In this document: in pieces, positions 1 through 11,951 of the stretch
Numbering within the stretch: the first letter of the stretch is position 1
Layout of the letters: each line of letters starts with the position of its first letter
Source: Lineus longissimus
Lineage: Eukaryota > Nemertea > Pilidiophora > Heteronemertea > Lineidae
Direction of reading: 5' to 3'
Length of the DNA stretch: 64,000 nt
NCBI RefSeq assembly: GCF_910592395.1
Contig: NC_088319.1
Span: forward strand, 5,086,001-5,150,000
Made by a program: the position numbers and the translations under genes
The notes under the pieces: model-generated
The model's database searches: none
The model's input: the letters and a program-made list of their open reading frames with translations, nothing else
What the model was told of the DNA's origin: nothing

Positions 1-3000
1 TTGAAAAAATATTTGCTGTGGCAAGTCTACAGATATAAAGAAATTATTTGATGAAAAAATTAATTTCGAATTTTGCTAATTGGGTAATAGGGGGCGTGTT
101 TTGAGTTTTTTCTGCCAGTTGGCTGAAAACAGTGGAAATATCAAAGTCTGTCTAATTTGTCGATTATAAAAAAATTAACGTGGTCAATCACCAATTTCCA
201 TCGCACCAGTTACTCGCAAGACTAACCCGTATATCATATCCGAATTTCAGTTTCACTACTTGACGCGTTCTTTGATGCGTCGCGGTCAAACATTGACAAT
301 TTAACTGCTAAAAGGCTTAAAAAATCAATTGTGGTCTTGTCTCTATTTACACTACATTTTGGGTCAACATAGTGAAAAATTTGAATGTGCTCAAATCACT
401 CTAATTCATTTAGAATATTGTATTGCTGATGATTTAAGGTCAAAACAAGCTAAAATAATGAGAAAAAAACTTAATTTGACCCAAATAAGAGTCAACCTAA
501 CCCCGGTCTAAGTTCGGTTTCATTTTTACAAGTCTTGTTGTGTTGCCATTCATTTTGTAATTTCTTTGAAACTACTTAAGCCTTGATTCTGAAAGTTGTG
601 CTTTAAGCAGCAAAGATATTCCTTAATCACATCCTAAATTTTCAGCTCCATAGCTTGCATATTCTGGCCAGGGCAGGTCTTTGAATTTGGTGCTGTTGGC
701 TGCAAAAGCATGACTTTTTGTCGATTTTGTCCTCTTTCGTCGCTTTGGCACAGTTGTACCACTCTTTGAAATGTCTCTCATTTCTCCAAAAATGTCCAGA
801 TATGACTTTCCTTTGTTGGAGAGTTGTGGGATGTCATCTACATTAGTTTGAAAAAAATCTCAAAATGTTAACCCCTGAAATGTACCTTCATTGAGACAAG
901 ACCACTAATGAATATTCATAGGTTGGAGGGTCGAGGCCTATCAATTAGACGAGTGCATGTTTTTTACTCTCAAGTACATATTTGGAGAGGTATTGAAAAA
1001 ATATTTGCTGTGGCAAGTCTACAGATATAAAGAAATTATTTGATGAAAAAATTAATTTCGAATTTTGCTAATTGGGTAATAGGGGGCGTGTTTTGAGTTT
1101 TTTCTGCCAGTTGGCTGAAAACAGTGGAAATATCAAAGTCTGTCTAATTTGTCGATTATAAAAAAATTACCGTGGTCAATCACCAATTTCCATCGCACCA
1201 GTTACTCGCAAGACTAACCCGTATATCATATCCGAATTTCAGTTTCACTACTTGACGCGTTCTTTGATGCGTCGCGGTCAAACATTGACAATTTAACTGC
1301 TAAAAGGCTTAAAAAATCAATTGTGGTCTTGTCTCTATTTACACTACATTTTGGGTCAACATAGTGAAAAATTTGAATGTGCTCAAATCACTCTAATTCA
1401 TTTAGAATATTGTATTGCTGATGATTTAAGGTCAAAACAAGCTAAAATAATGAGAAAAAAACTTAATTTGACCCAAATAAGAGTCAACCTAACCCCGGTC
1501 TAAGTTCGGTTTCATTTTTACAAGTCTTGTTGTGTTGCCATTCATTTTGTAATTTCTTTGAAACTACTTAAGCCTTGATTCTGAAAGTTGTGCTTTAAGC
1601 AGCAAAGATATTCCTTAATCACATCCTAAATTTTCAGCTCCATAGCTTGCATATTCTGGCCAGGGCAGGTCTTTGAATTTGGTGCTGTTGGCTGCAAAAG
1701 CATGACTTTTTGTCGATTTTGTCCTCTTTCGTCGCTTTGGCACAGTTGTACCACTCTTTGAAATGTCTCTCATTTCTCCAAAAATGTCCAGATATGACTT
1801 TCCTTTGTTGGAGAGTTGTGGGATGTCATCTACATTAGTTTGAAAAAAATCTCAAAATGTTAACCCCTGAAATGTACCTTCATTGAGACAAGACCACTAA
1901 TGAATATTCATAGGTTGGAGGGTCGAGGCCTATCAATTAGACGAGTGCATGTTTTTTACTCTCAAGTACATATTTGGAGAGGTATTGAAAAAATATTTGC
2001 TGTGGCAAGTCTACAGATATAAAGAAATTATTTGATGAAAAAATTAATTTCGAATTTTGCTAATTGGGTAATAGGGGGCGTGTTTTGAGTTTTTTCTGCC
2101 AGTTGGCTGAAAACAGTGGAAATATCAAAGTCTGTCTAATTTGTCGATTATAAAAAAATTACCGTGGTCAATCACCAATTTCCATCGCACCAGTTACTCG
2201 CAAGACTAACCCGTATATCATATCCGAATTTCAGTTTCACTACTTGACGCGTTCTTTGATGCGTCGCGGTCAAACATTGACAATTTAACTGCTAAAAGGC
2301 TTAAAAAATCAATTGTGGTCTTGTCTCTATTTACACTACATTTTGGGTCAACATAGTGAAAAATTTGAATGTGCTCAAATCACTCTAATTCATTTAGAAT
2401 ATTGTATTGCTGATGATTTAAGGTCAAAACAAGCTAAAATAATGAGAAAAAAACTTAATTTGACCCAAATAAGAGTCAACCTAACCCCGGTCTAAGTTCG
2501 GTTTCATTTTTACAAGTCTTGTTGTGTTGCCATTCATTTTGTAATTTCTTTGAAACTACTTAAGCCTTGATTCTGAAAGTTGTGCTTTAAGCAGCAAAGA
2601 TATTCCTTAATCACATCCTAAATTTTCAGCTCCATAGCTTGCATATTCTGGCCAGGGCAGGTCTTTGAATTTGGTGCTGTTGGCTGCAAAAGCATGACTT
2701 TTTGTCGATTTTGTCCTCTTTCGTCGCTTTGGCACAGTTGTACCACTCTTTGAAATGTCTCTCATTTCTCCAAAAATGTCCAGATATGACTTTCCTTTGT
2801 TGGAGAGTTGTGGGATGTCATCTACATTAGTTTGAAAAAAATCTCAAAATGTTAACCCCTGAAATGTACCTTCATTGAGACAAGACCACTAATGAATATT
2901 CATAGGTTGGAGGGTCGAGGCCTATCAATTAGACGAGTGCATGTTTTTTACTCTCAAGTACATATTTGGAGAGGTATTGAAAAAATATTTGCTGTGGCAA

Positions 3001-3318
3001 GTCTACAGATATAAAGAAATTATTTGATGAAAAAATTAATTTCGAATTTTGCTAATTGGGTAATAGGGGGCGTGTTTTGAGTTTTTTCTGCCAGTTGGCT
3101 GAAAACAGTGGAAATATCAAAGTCTGTCTAATTTGTCGATTATAAAAAAATTACCGTGGTCAATCACCAATTTCCATCGCACCAGTTACTCGCAAGACTA
3201 ACCCGTATATCATATCCGAATTTCAGTTTCACTACTTGACGCGTTCTTTGATGCGTCGCGGTCAAACATTGACAATTTAACTGCTAAAAGGCTTAAAAAA
3301 TCAATTGTGGTCTTGTCT
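1..3318. repeat. Tandem array of a 992-bp satellite-like unit
   Basis: Three full units begin at 1, 993 and 1985, and a fourth, partial unit runs from 2977 to about 3318. The copies are almost identical; the one change I noticed is A versus C in 'aaaaaattaMcg' near 178 against later copies. The array breaks off inside the unit just after GTGGTCTTGTCTCA and probably continues left of the window. A 60-codon open frame recurs once per unit, but it has no recognisable domain and is simply carried by the repeat. Each unit holds an inverted pair, GTGGTCTTGTCTC at 331 and its complement ending at 905. Confidence 0.95.
331..905. repeat. 575-bp segment with short inverted ends inside each 992-bp unit
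   Basis: The segment begins GTGGTCTTGTCTC and ends with the exact reverse complement at 893-905. The same arrangement recurs 992 bp and 1984 bp further on. The array itself stops at this inner terminus near 3318. This fits a small non-autonomous transposon captured in, or generating, the tandem array. I see no clear target duplication. Confidence 0.5.
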
Positions 3319-3463
3319 CAACTTCTGGATCAAAATTGCTAAAAACCAATGTTTTGTTCATCTATTGCATCGAGGAGTCATCTGATAGCATTCCGCTGCG
3401 CGAGTGTCTATCACTTGGAGTAAACTGTCGTTTTGTACATGTTTCGAGGCCGTGTAAGCGTGC

Positions 3464-6400
3464 ATCCAGAAGTATTAAGGTAGCAGGAAGGGTTGGGCGT
3501 TTGTGGTTTCTGAGTCTGAGGGGGTTGGTGTCTGTTAACTGTGCTTTAAGAGAGACTAGGCATGGCGCCAGTCTCTCTTAAAGCACAGTCAACAGGCATT
3601 TGGTCTCAGTATTTGGGTTTTGATTGCCATGACTGTACCCCTGTAAAAGTCAGAGGAGGAGAAGTTTGGAATGATGAAAGCATTGAAGAAGAAGAAATGT
3701 TATTATTGAGGAAAGCAAAATTTATTATGAGACTAGAAGGCAGTGTCCTGACTTGATTATTTTGAAAATGGCGGTCTGAACACATTAAAAGGTGGAACAT
3801 GGCATTTTATCGACTTTGAAGTGTTCCGCAGTTAAAGGGAGACTATAGGCAGCAGCTAGGTAGGCAAGATAAAGTCATACAAATTTGCCAATAGGGGTCA
3901 GTCATATCTCTAGGCATGGCGCCAGTCTCTCTTAAAGCACAGTCAACAGGCATTTGGTCTTAGTATTTGGGTAAGTACAGAATCAAGGCAGCTCAGAGAG
4001 CAATGATTGAACGATGCTGTGGACAAGTCCAACAATACTGCATCAGTCACGACCAACTTCTCATCAGAAAGCGTCCCCACCAGCATATTCAATGTTCAGT
4101 TCCAACCTGTACCAGTCCAATGCACGCCTGTCATGGTCAGCAGTGGTCAGCTTAGCGCGATATGGAACATTCTTCCGAAACTCAAGCGAGGGAAGTCTGC
4201 TCATTAGCCTATCTCGCGCACTGCTCCTTCTTGTCAAACATCGTAGTGAAATCGTGGTACAGTGGGGCGTCCTCGAGGATTGCAGCTGGTCGGACAGATG
4301 TGAGGTGGAATGTGGGCGGCTGCACTTCTTCGTTGATGTGCGATGGCAGATAGCACAGTTGTTGCGTTGCATGACAGCTGAAAGTGAATGTGATATCATA
4401 GAACTGAGGCGTATGCAATGAGACTATAGGTGAAGTAGAAGCAAGGAGTGAAATGGGCCATCTTCCAGTGACTATAATATACAGAGTAAGGGCACTGGGT
4501 GTTGTTAGATTCAGCATTGAATGTATTCCTCGTACAAGCGTGAATAGTGTGGACATACAGTGAGAGGTGAGAGACCCCTATTGACTACTTCTTGTAACTT
4601 TATCTTGGATATTATATTAGTATTGAACTTCTAGCCATGGAATATGAAGAAATTGAAGTTGTAGGCATGGAATATGAAAAATCATTCAACGGTGAAAGAC
4701 ATTATTCCATGAGGCTTTGCTGTGATCGCAAAGGACGCGACGCGATTGGTTCACATGCTAATGAGGTATGATAATGATAATTACCTCTATAATGCTACTT
4801 GGATAGCGACTGTGTCGTTCATTGCAACAGTGGTCTATGTCAATGTGTGCCTGCAATGTCAATGAAGTATGATGAGGTGATGACGAAAGTGCAATTATTA
4901 AATATTGGCAAGAGATCATACTACAACATAGGTCTTGTTTTTGACAGATGACTGTGCGACATTCCCATTGGGTCTTGTGAGAGTCAGCGCTGCATGTATT
5001 CCTTGTACAAGCTTGAATAGTTGTGACGGACTTTGAGGGGTGAGAGACCCCTATCGGCTACTTCGTCTAACTTTATCTTGCCTACCTAGCTGCTAGCAAT
5101 AGTGCCCCTTTATCAAGAGTGAAACCCACTGTGCGGGGCTTAGAAATTACCTTTATAATCCTAGTTGGATAACCACTGTGTAGATGATTTGAAGAGTGCT
5201 CTGTGGATGTGTGCCTGTAATGTCAATGAAAGTATCATGAGGTGATGACGATAGTGGAATGACGAAATATTGGAAAGAGATCTATTCCTAGAAGAACATA
5301 TGTCCTGTTTTGACTAGGTGGTGCATTTTTTAAAATCAGCAGTGAGCACTGCGTGTAACATGGTGGAGGCAGCGGAGATAATAACTGTGTCGAAAGTATT
5401 GTTATAGGGCCTTCCCTAGGCCCATGGGGTTAAATTTACAATCCACGATTGAAAAGACGTAGTTTGATCGCATTCAACTATAAATCCATTGAACAGTTCT
5501 GTTCCTTTAGTCAACCGATGACCTTTTGTTGGGCCATGATTGGGGATTGTAAACTGTAAATGTATTATGGACCGGGGTGGGAGACGGGGGAAACATAAGT
5601 GAAATAGACCAAAACAAGTGATTTTGGGGCTTTGGTTTAGACGCATGCCCCACATGCGCAATGCGGGATTATACGGTTCATGTGAACTTGTTGACATCTA
5701 CATGATCTAGTGCTGTTATTGGTCATGTCATGGTACATGGTAGGCCTAATCATCATGGCTATATGTTTCAGGAAAAGCTCGGAGTAAAATGAACTGCCGA
5801 TGAATAATGATGTTGTTCATGTTTACCATGTTTACTAGTACATAGCCATAGGGTATGCACTGGCCAGTGCACTTTCTGCACGTCGTCATGGTCATGTACG
5901 TGATACCTTGCATATTTTGTTTTTTGAATGCACATGCTTTTTGGGCAAAATCACTTGTACCAACACTAATGAATAATGTCTTCTTATCCCTATGACTCCA
6001 TACACAGTGAGGGCATTGTCCCATTCCCATCAAATGGTAACTTATTGTACCGTATTAGGGTGGAAGTTGGGGAGCAAATACCTACCGTTGCACGCCTGTC
6101 ATAATCAGCAGTGATGAGCTTAGCGCGATATGGAACATTCTTCAGAAACTCAAGCGAGGGAAGTCTGCTCATTAGCATATCTCGCGCACTGCTCCTTCTT
6201 GTCAAACATCGTAGTGAAATCGTAATGGAAAACGTCTGGCTTTGCGCCAGACGTTGAGACTAATAAGTGAAGAACTAATAGGTAAAGAACTTCTACTTGC
6301 GCGAGACTGCTCTGATAAAATTATCATTGCAGAGACTACGGTGACGTACACATATATTTTTTACAATCAAAAATGCCCTCAAAAGACGACATGGAATGAT

Positions 6401-6624
6401 TATTTTATTGATATTTCCTACTATATACCTTTAAATTATCACTTTATACAAATAGATCGGCGTTAGGTCGCATGCTTTTCTTTCCTGGTGACACTATAAA
6501 GCAAAAGAGTTGCAACCCCGTAAATGCGCTATAAGTCCAATAATAAGTGACGGTGACCCGTTATAAATGTTTCGCCAGCTTCGCTTTTTTGCCGCTACGC
6601 GGCGCGTTGGGCCCTTGCGTCTAG
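3464..6624 (+). repeat. Left copy of the 3.16-kb inverted repeat
   Basis: The arm is non-coding as far as I can tell. It contains its own internal repeats. A block starting GGCATGGCGCCAGTCTCTC occurs at about 3559 and again at 3914. A 'gagagacccctat...actttatctt' block occurs near 4570 and 5045. A diverged duplication of about 400 bp pairs 4780-4940 with 5150-5320. A block around 'gttccatatcgcgctaag' occurs at about 4140-4250 and 6090-6220. A hairpin (aacgtctggc/gccagacgtt) lies at about 6230-6255. Several open frames of 60-135 codons occur here and in the right copy, but none shows a recognisable domain. Confidence 0.93.
3534..3593. repeat. Near-terminal palindrome of the inverted repeat
   Basis: A 24-nt arm (3534-3557) is followed by a 12-nt spacer and the reverse complement (3570-3593) with one mismatch. 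It lies about 70 bp inside the outer edge of the left arm and is mirrored near 29890-29930. It could be a recombinase- or replication-related hairpin, or the tip of an older element. Confidence 0.75.
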
Positions 6625-7599
6625 ACGATGGGCGATGTTCGCTTGGTCAGTGGAGTTGGATACATTGCTAGAATGTACAGTGCCAGCACTCATTCGAGTA
6701 AAGAAGTCTTGCGAGTTTCAGGTATGTGGCCTACATGTAAATGTGTGTTGTTGTTTTTTGTGGGTCCATATAGACCAGCTAGATAGTGATCATTCTAAAT
6801 TACGAGAGTGACAACCTGTACAAAATAGAATGCGCCTGTTCAAAGACTGTCAGTGGCATGAGACGAGTGTCACCACACTACTGTCTAGTACTGTCAGTGT
6901 CAGTTCTGACACTCTATGATCTAGGCTAGTATGTCGCCTTGGCCCTCTGACTCTTTGTCAGACTGTGACTGTGTCAGTGAGTGACTGATAGTTATGTGGT
7001 GCATATTAGCCTGGGCCCTAGGGCTAAGATGCCTACCATGTAAATGTGTAAAAGTGTAGTCAGTATTTTGTACTGTACTGTACCGGTTTGAATAGTGTTA
7101 GCTCGGTCTACGTACACTCATTCATAATGCGTAAATGTGTAGTAAGTATTGTACTACACTCATTCATTACACTGCAAACGGGAAAGGCTCACGGGGGGGG
7201 GGGGGGGGGTCAAGATGACATGATGAAAAGAAAATACAAGAGCGACTGTGTGAGTTAATAGTAAGAGATGTTGGTTATTTTGATTCTGATTGTGATACCG
7301 GTGATATTGAGATACTGAAGGTGGGCCTCAATTAACCAGTCCAGACCCACATTATTCACAATTTATGTATCACACAAATATTTAACAAATACATATATAA
7401 AATATAAAATGTACAGTCTTATTCACACAGATAGGTTCACACAAATGATCCAAATTTACATATCAATACGCAGAGAAGATCAATTATATTTACAGACAGA
7501 TACAACAACATCAACCAAATACAATACAACATCAAATTCTTAGGACAGAAGAAATTTCTCAGTCCTCAAAAAAATCTTGGACCCCTGCACCAAACACTA
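6625..7599. other. Non-coding stretch with low-complexity tracts
   Basis: No gene is visible. It contains a TGTCAGTG-rich patch near 6850-6990 (similar composition recurs at about 26100-26170 on the other side), a G homopolymer at about 7191-7209, and AT-rich sequence leading to the Harbinger terminus. Confidence 0.6.
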
Positions 7600-8435
7600 G
7601 AGAGATTCGGCTGTCCCATTTCCAGGATCGGGATCGGGATCGTGATAGCCCAGCGCCGCGTCATCAGAAAATGACGTGACGTCATCGATTCGCGCATATT
7701 TTGATTCTATCCCGTTCACGCCTGCTGTATCTCGTAAGTGTCAAACGTCGTAGCTTTTCGCTCAGTTTCTCCCATTTACGAGAATAATTGCAAAGTGTCC
7801 AACGGCAAGTTGTTCATACAGAGGATGTAACAAAGCCATTTTTATTAATTTAGCGGTCATCTGAACGACAAATGGGACTGTGTTTTCACTTTTGGTTTTT
7901 TCAACAGCTCAGCCCTCAGCATGCAATACATTGCATGCATTGGCATTTGCGTAGATGTCATGTCAAATGTTATTTTTGCACAGTTGTGTTGTTTGCAGCG
8001 ATGAAGGCCTAGGCAAGATGCCCACGTATTTTGGGCTGCTGTGCAAAAACTACCCAGTGGACTATAATTTTGTTGTTTTTCTTCAATCCAATTTTGAGGC
8101 CCATCACTATATTTCCAGGTTTGGAGATTTGCAAATGAAGTAAAATGGAGCCCTTGGCTTTGACAATTTTGGTGGTCTTGACAGACAGAGACATGGCCAA
8201 TTTTTGTTAAAATGAAACTTGGCACACCGTTTGAAGAGTCCTACAACCCCCCCCCCCCCTCCCAGACCCATGCACCAAGGCATGTTTCAGGGGTTCACAG
8301 TACAAACATGACAAAGGGGGTACATAGAAAGACTTGGACTGTCACTATGGAATGTAACTAGTAGATTTTATTTTCTCACAAATATCATTTTTTTCAGATT
8401 TATATCTTTGATTGTGACCTCACCATGGTACCATC

Positions 8436-9437
8436 ATGGCAAGTGAGAAAAAGTTCATAAGGTTCTGTCCAGCCATCGACATAATATTTCTAAGAGAAGT
8501 TGCTGCAGTAAATCCATATTCGGACCCAGCCAAATGGGAAAAAGTTGCTGCAGAAACAAACAGAGCTGTTACCCGACTCCGGCCCGATGCCAAACCCTTT
8601 ACAGAGAGATCAGTAAAGGATAGACTGAGTGTCCTTCTTACTGCATATATAAAAGAGGATATGGCAAATCTGAAGAAGTGAGTATTCCATGATTCTCTAA
8701 GCCGGTGAGCATGAATTTACTCACCTTGAGCTTTCACAGATGAGTAATTTCTCATGAATGAAGAAAAGCAATTTCATGCAAATAATAAACATGATAAATA
8801 GGACCTATATCATGTTCATTCCTCTGAACATGATTGATATGATAGGTTAAAAACACCCAGTCAGTGAAGGCTAAAGGAGACCAGTCGAAATAGGTGGGTT
8901 TTCAGTCCAAAAACTTATTTCTTTCAGAATTTTAAGCACACATTATGTTAAATCTTTCCATGATGCGTCATATTTCAGATCAGGAACAGAAGAAGAATAT
9001 GCGGAGAGGGATCAACTTTTACAGGATATTCGTGATGTAAAAGAGGAGTCTGAGGAGGCCAAGAAAGAGAAAAAAGGCAAGGCTGACCAGAAGATAAAGG
9101 AATTGGAAAAGAAAGGAGAGGAGGTCCGCCGAAAGGCGATGGAAGGACTGAGTAGTAAGTCCATAACTGTGTACAGAATGCCTCACATACCACTTGGCAA
9201 CACCATCCCCCTCATGCTAAAATGTCATTGTATTGAAATAATGTTTTTGGAATGGTTTTCATTTTCTTTTCAGAGGAGCCAACACCTAAGAAATCGAAAT
9301 TTGATGTGGGGGATTATCTGCAGAAAAAGAGTGAGCTAGAGGAGAGGAGGATAGCCATAGAAGAAAGGAGATTAGAAGCAGCAAATGAAGAAAGGAGAGG
9401 ATTTATGGAGGCTCTCCTCAAGTTGGCAAACAAATAA
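8436..9437 (+). CDS. Harbinger-associated Myb/SANT-like DNA-binding protein, three exons
   Basis: The exons are 8436-8677, 8979-9154 and 9274-9437, with GTGAGT and GTAAGT donors and TTTCAG/TTTTCAG acceptors. The phases join cleanly to give about 193 residues. The first exon encodes a helical Trp-containing region (PAKWEKVAAE, then TERSVKDRLSVLL) of the Myb/SANT trihelix type. The remainder is a highly charged coiled coil rich in Glu, Lys and Arg (EERRIAIEERRLEAANEERR). In Harbinger elements this second protein helps the transposase enter the nucleus and bind DNA. The frame is intact, unlike the transposase gene it faces. The assignment rests on the domain type and on its place within the element; the ATG at 8436 has the context atcATGG. 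Confidence 0.75.
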
Positions 9438-9880
9438 CTTTTCAGGTTCTACACATCTTGAATCTCCAAGCACAATTCAACATACTGGAGGTCAAGTCAA
9501 GGTTGGAAATAAGCAGATCAACTGGTCTTGTGAATGTTGACCCAAAATGAGCAGATCAACTGGTCTTGTGAATGTTGACCCTTGATAGGACAAGATGGTT
9601 TACATTGTTTCACCTTATGGAACCAAATTAAACTGAATAAATAAAGTGTAAATGTTGTTCCCACATGTAGCTTTTTTATTGTACTCAGGCCAAATTTCAA
9701 CAGTTTATTGGATTACAGATTCTCCCCAAAACAGACAAAAAATATAATTTGAGTTGGCCATTTTTCACTGTTTCTTTTTCTCCCTGGCCAGTCTTCCTAA
9801 AGCTGGAATGAAATACTAAGGTAATTAATTCTGACAGCAAGTTATGCATATCAACTCCAAACATGCCAAATGTTATATTC

Positions 9881-10574
9881 CTATTTGAAGACCAAGTAGT
9901 TTTCCAATGTTGGTGGGTCGACATTGAAGTAGGTACCAGTGACAGAACCATTCAGACACGTGTGGCAATTTGCCAGCAAAGCCCCTACAATGTACAGCTT
10001 GCCAACAGGCTGGAGGTACAATTTCAAATATTTTTTGAAGTCTAGGAAAGCAAAGTTGTTAACAATTTTTCCAAATTGCCACTCAACACATTCTCGTACG
10101 GCGCTCATTCGTTTGTTGAATTCTTGTTGATCTTCTGTAAGAATGGCACCCCTGAATGGTGCCAGAAGCTGAGCCCTCACCGGATAAGCGGGATCCCCAT
10201 ACAAACACATAGGTGTTTGCTCATGATCATTCATCGTGAAATTGACCCTTTCCAAATCCTGCAATAGGTTGCTCATCCTCAACATGCCTGAATCATGTCT
10301 CCTTCCCTCAACTGGTCCGTAAAGATTTACGACGAGTCCGTTTGGAGCCACAACAGATTGGAATTTAATGCAGTGCACCCTTTTATGTCCACTATAACAA
10401 ACTTTTCGGTTCACTGTCAGCTTGCAAATAGGTCTTGGGGTGCCATCAATAAAACCCCAGCAATTTCGTAAAGGAGCACCCTTCTCGTGAATGGCATTGG
10501 CAAATTGTCGAATGGTGTTCATCCATGGGTGCGATTCCAGGTCAGTAAACTTCGCCCTGAACCGAGAATTAAGG
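9881..10574 (-). pseudogene. Harbinger transposase, catalytic exon (DDE_Tnp_4 type)
   Basis: Read on the minus strand, the exon shows the hallmark order GFIDGT, YSGHKR, LYGPVEGRRHD, LYGDPAYP and VRECVEWQFG, followed by LQPVGK. The likely catalytic acidic residues are the Asp in FIDGT, the Asp in GDPAYP and the Glu in VEW. The C-terminus is close to NCHTCLNG. Coding sequence extends upstream of the ATG at 10522 (KFTDLESHPW) to about 10574, where the hairpin element at 10575-10740 cuts in. The protein is a nuclear DDE endonuclease that would cut at the element's own ends. With its 5' exon frameshifted and the insertion present, it cannot be made from this copy, although the catalytic core here is open. 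Confidence 0.88.
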
Positions 10575-10740
10575 AATTGAACCCGAGGCGGAGGACCTTG
10601 GTTGAGTTACCAAGACACTCGAGGGTGGAGCTAAAATACAGTCCAAACCCGAGCCGACAGGCGAGGGTTTGGACGAAATTTTAGCTCCACCCGAGAGTGT
10701 CTTGGTAACTCAACCAAGGTCCTCCGCCTCGGGTTCAATT
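10575..10740. repeat. 166-bp hairpin (foldback) MITE nested in the Harbinger transposase
   Basis: Almost the whole segment is one inverted repeat. It begins AATTGAACCCGAGGCGG, ends with the complement, and its arms meet near 10640-10665. The arms match over about 70 nt with a few differences (for example ctcgagggtg against cacccgagag). It sits directly upstream of the catalytic exon. No clear target duplication is visible. Confidence 0.9.
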
Positions 10741-11273
10741 TCTATTCTAAAATACCTCAAACTTAAAAAGATAGGCCACGAAAATAACTTGAATATGTGC
10801 GAATTTGGCAAATTCCATCCATCGCCGGCTCGGCCGGAGCGCCGGTAGCGCCATTGTTTACATTATGTTACGGCAACGTTACAGAAAATGAGACATGTAC
10901 ATTTTGTACAGCGCGCATAGGAAGTCCGCATCGGCTCGCTCAAGTGATGCTAAAATCCACGCAAATGGGCTATTTGGAGCGTTTTTCTCGGCAAATATGT
11001 GTAGTGCTCATTAAAAAACTTAGGGTGGTTGATGCTTCCTTGACTGATTTGTGTTGGAAGCAGTGTTTTAAGAGCCTCAAACTTCTGAAGTGAGCTGAAA
11101 TTCCATTGACGTGACGTGTGCATGGTTCCACATTTTAGTGCAACCCGAGGGAACTTTGGTAGAGCATCTTGGTTGCGTGTCCAAAACACTCCGCTCTCAG
11201 AACGAGGCTTATGCATTTTCCATTTAAAAGTTGACTTTACGGTACCAAGGTATTTTAGAATACACGTCCTCAA

Positions 11274-11642
11274 GTACTGTAGTAATTAGTCCTGATAAAA
11301 CACTTTTCGGCCTTCCGAAGATTTTTTCCATATCGCATAACTATTTGGGTACACTAACCGGCGTAGGAGCATACAGAGGCCATTTTGCCCTGTCACCACA
11401 GACCTATCGGGACCTTTGTAGACTGGTGGAATGTCCAGAGCAGTGGCAAGTCGGGAAATTTCATCTTTCGTAAACCTAAACATCACCTTGCTCTGCTCAT
11501 CGGAGATCATATTTATATTGAATCTACTATAACTTGGGTTAAAGGTGGATGATGAAGAACTTGCATCTTCCAACGAGTAGAGAAGCAGGTCGTCATCTTC
11601 GGACAACAGTGCCAACTCGAGCACACTCAAATTAGCCGCCAT
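11274..11642 (-). pseudogene. Harbinger transposase, N-terminal exon with a frameshift
   Basis: The frame starting at 11642 encodes an acidic, Ser-rich leader and then FRFTKDEISRLATAL, IPPVYKG and GLCMLLRRLVYPN, the typical N-terminal region of Harbinger transposases. Near 11327 the family-like sequence switches frame: EKIFGRPKSVLSGLI is readable one frame over, just after an A-run. I infer a one-base frameshift. The exon lies about 700 bp upstream of the catalytic exon on the same strand. The intervening DNA would contain the rest of the helix-turn-helix part or an intron, but I could not recover it. Confidence 0.7.
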
Positions 11643-11951
11643 TTGGACTTTTTACACAACGATGACATCTATCGGCAAAATCGTATCTCGACGACATAGC
11701 CGCGCCATAGCCGAACCGAACTGACGACGTTACGTCAACGAGATCGAGAACGCGATAACTCTATCCCGATCTTGATCACGGAAACGGGATAGCCGAATCT
11801 CTCCAATGGCTATTCAAGGGAGGTCATGATCATCGACTTGGTACAGAATCTGTAGAAAGTGGGCCAAGTTTGTGCACACTTCAAATATGTTTTAGAATCC
11901 GTGTTAAGTCACTATTAAAAGGTATCTAATTATTATCTAATCTTATTTCAG

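Larger units (their letters stand above)
7600..11803. mobile_element. Harbinger (PIF/Harbinger) DNA transposon, about 4.2 kb
   Basis: The termini are imperfect inverted repeats: GAGAGATTCGGCT followed by TCCC and TTTCC at 7600-7624, and the complement at about 11780-11803. Inside are the two genes typical of the superfamily in convergent orientation: a Myb/SANT-like DNA-binding protein on the plus strand and a DDE transposase on the minus strand. The flanking trinucleotides are CTA and CAA, so the expected 3-bp target duplication is only approximate. The transposase is interrupted by a hairpin MITE and a frameshift, so this copy is not autonomous. Confidence 0.85.

Noticed and set aside
329-511. 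60-codon open frame repeated at 1321 and 2313
   Set aside because: It is carried passively by the 992-bp tandem repeat, uses no supported start and has no recognisable domain.
4014-4421. 135-codon open frame in the inverted repeat (and its twin at 29042-29449)
   Set aside because: Overlapping frames of similar length occur on both strands of the same DNA and none shows a domain. Preservation in both arms reflects the duplication, not selection.
7857-8225. 122-codon minus-strand frame in the Harbinger element
   Set aside because: It lies upstream of the Myb gene in non-coding DNA and has no family motif.
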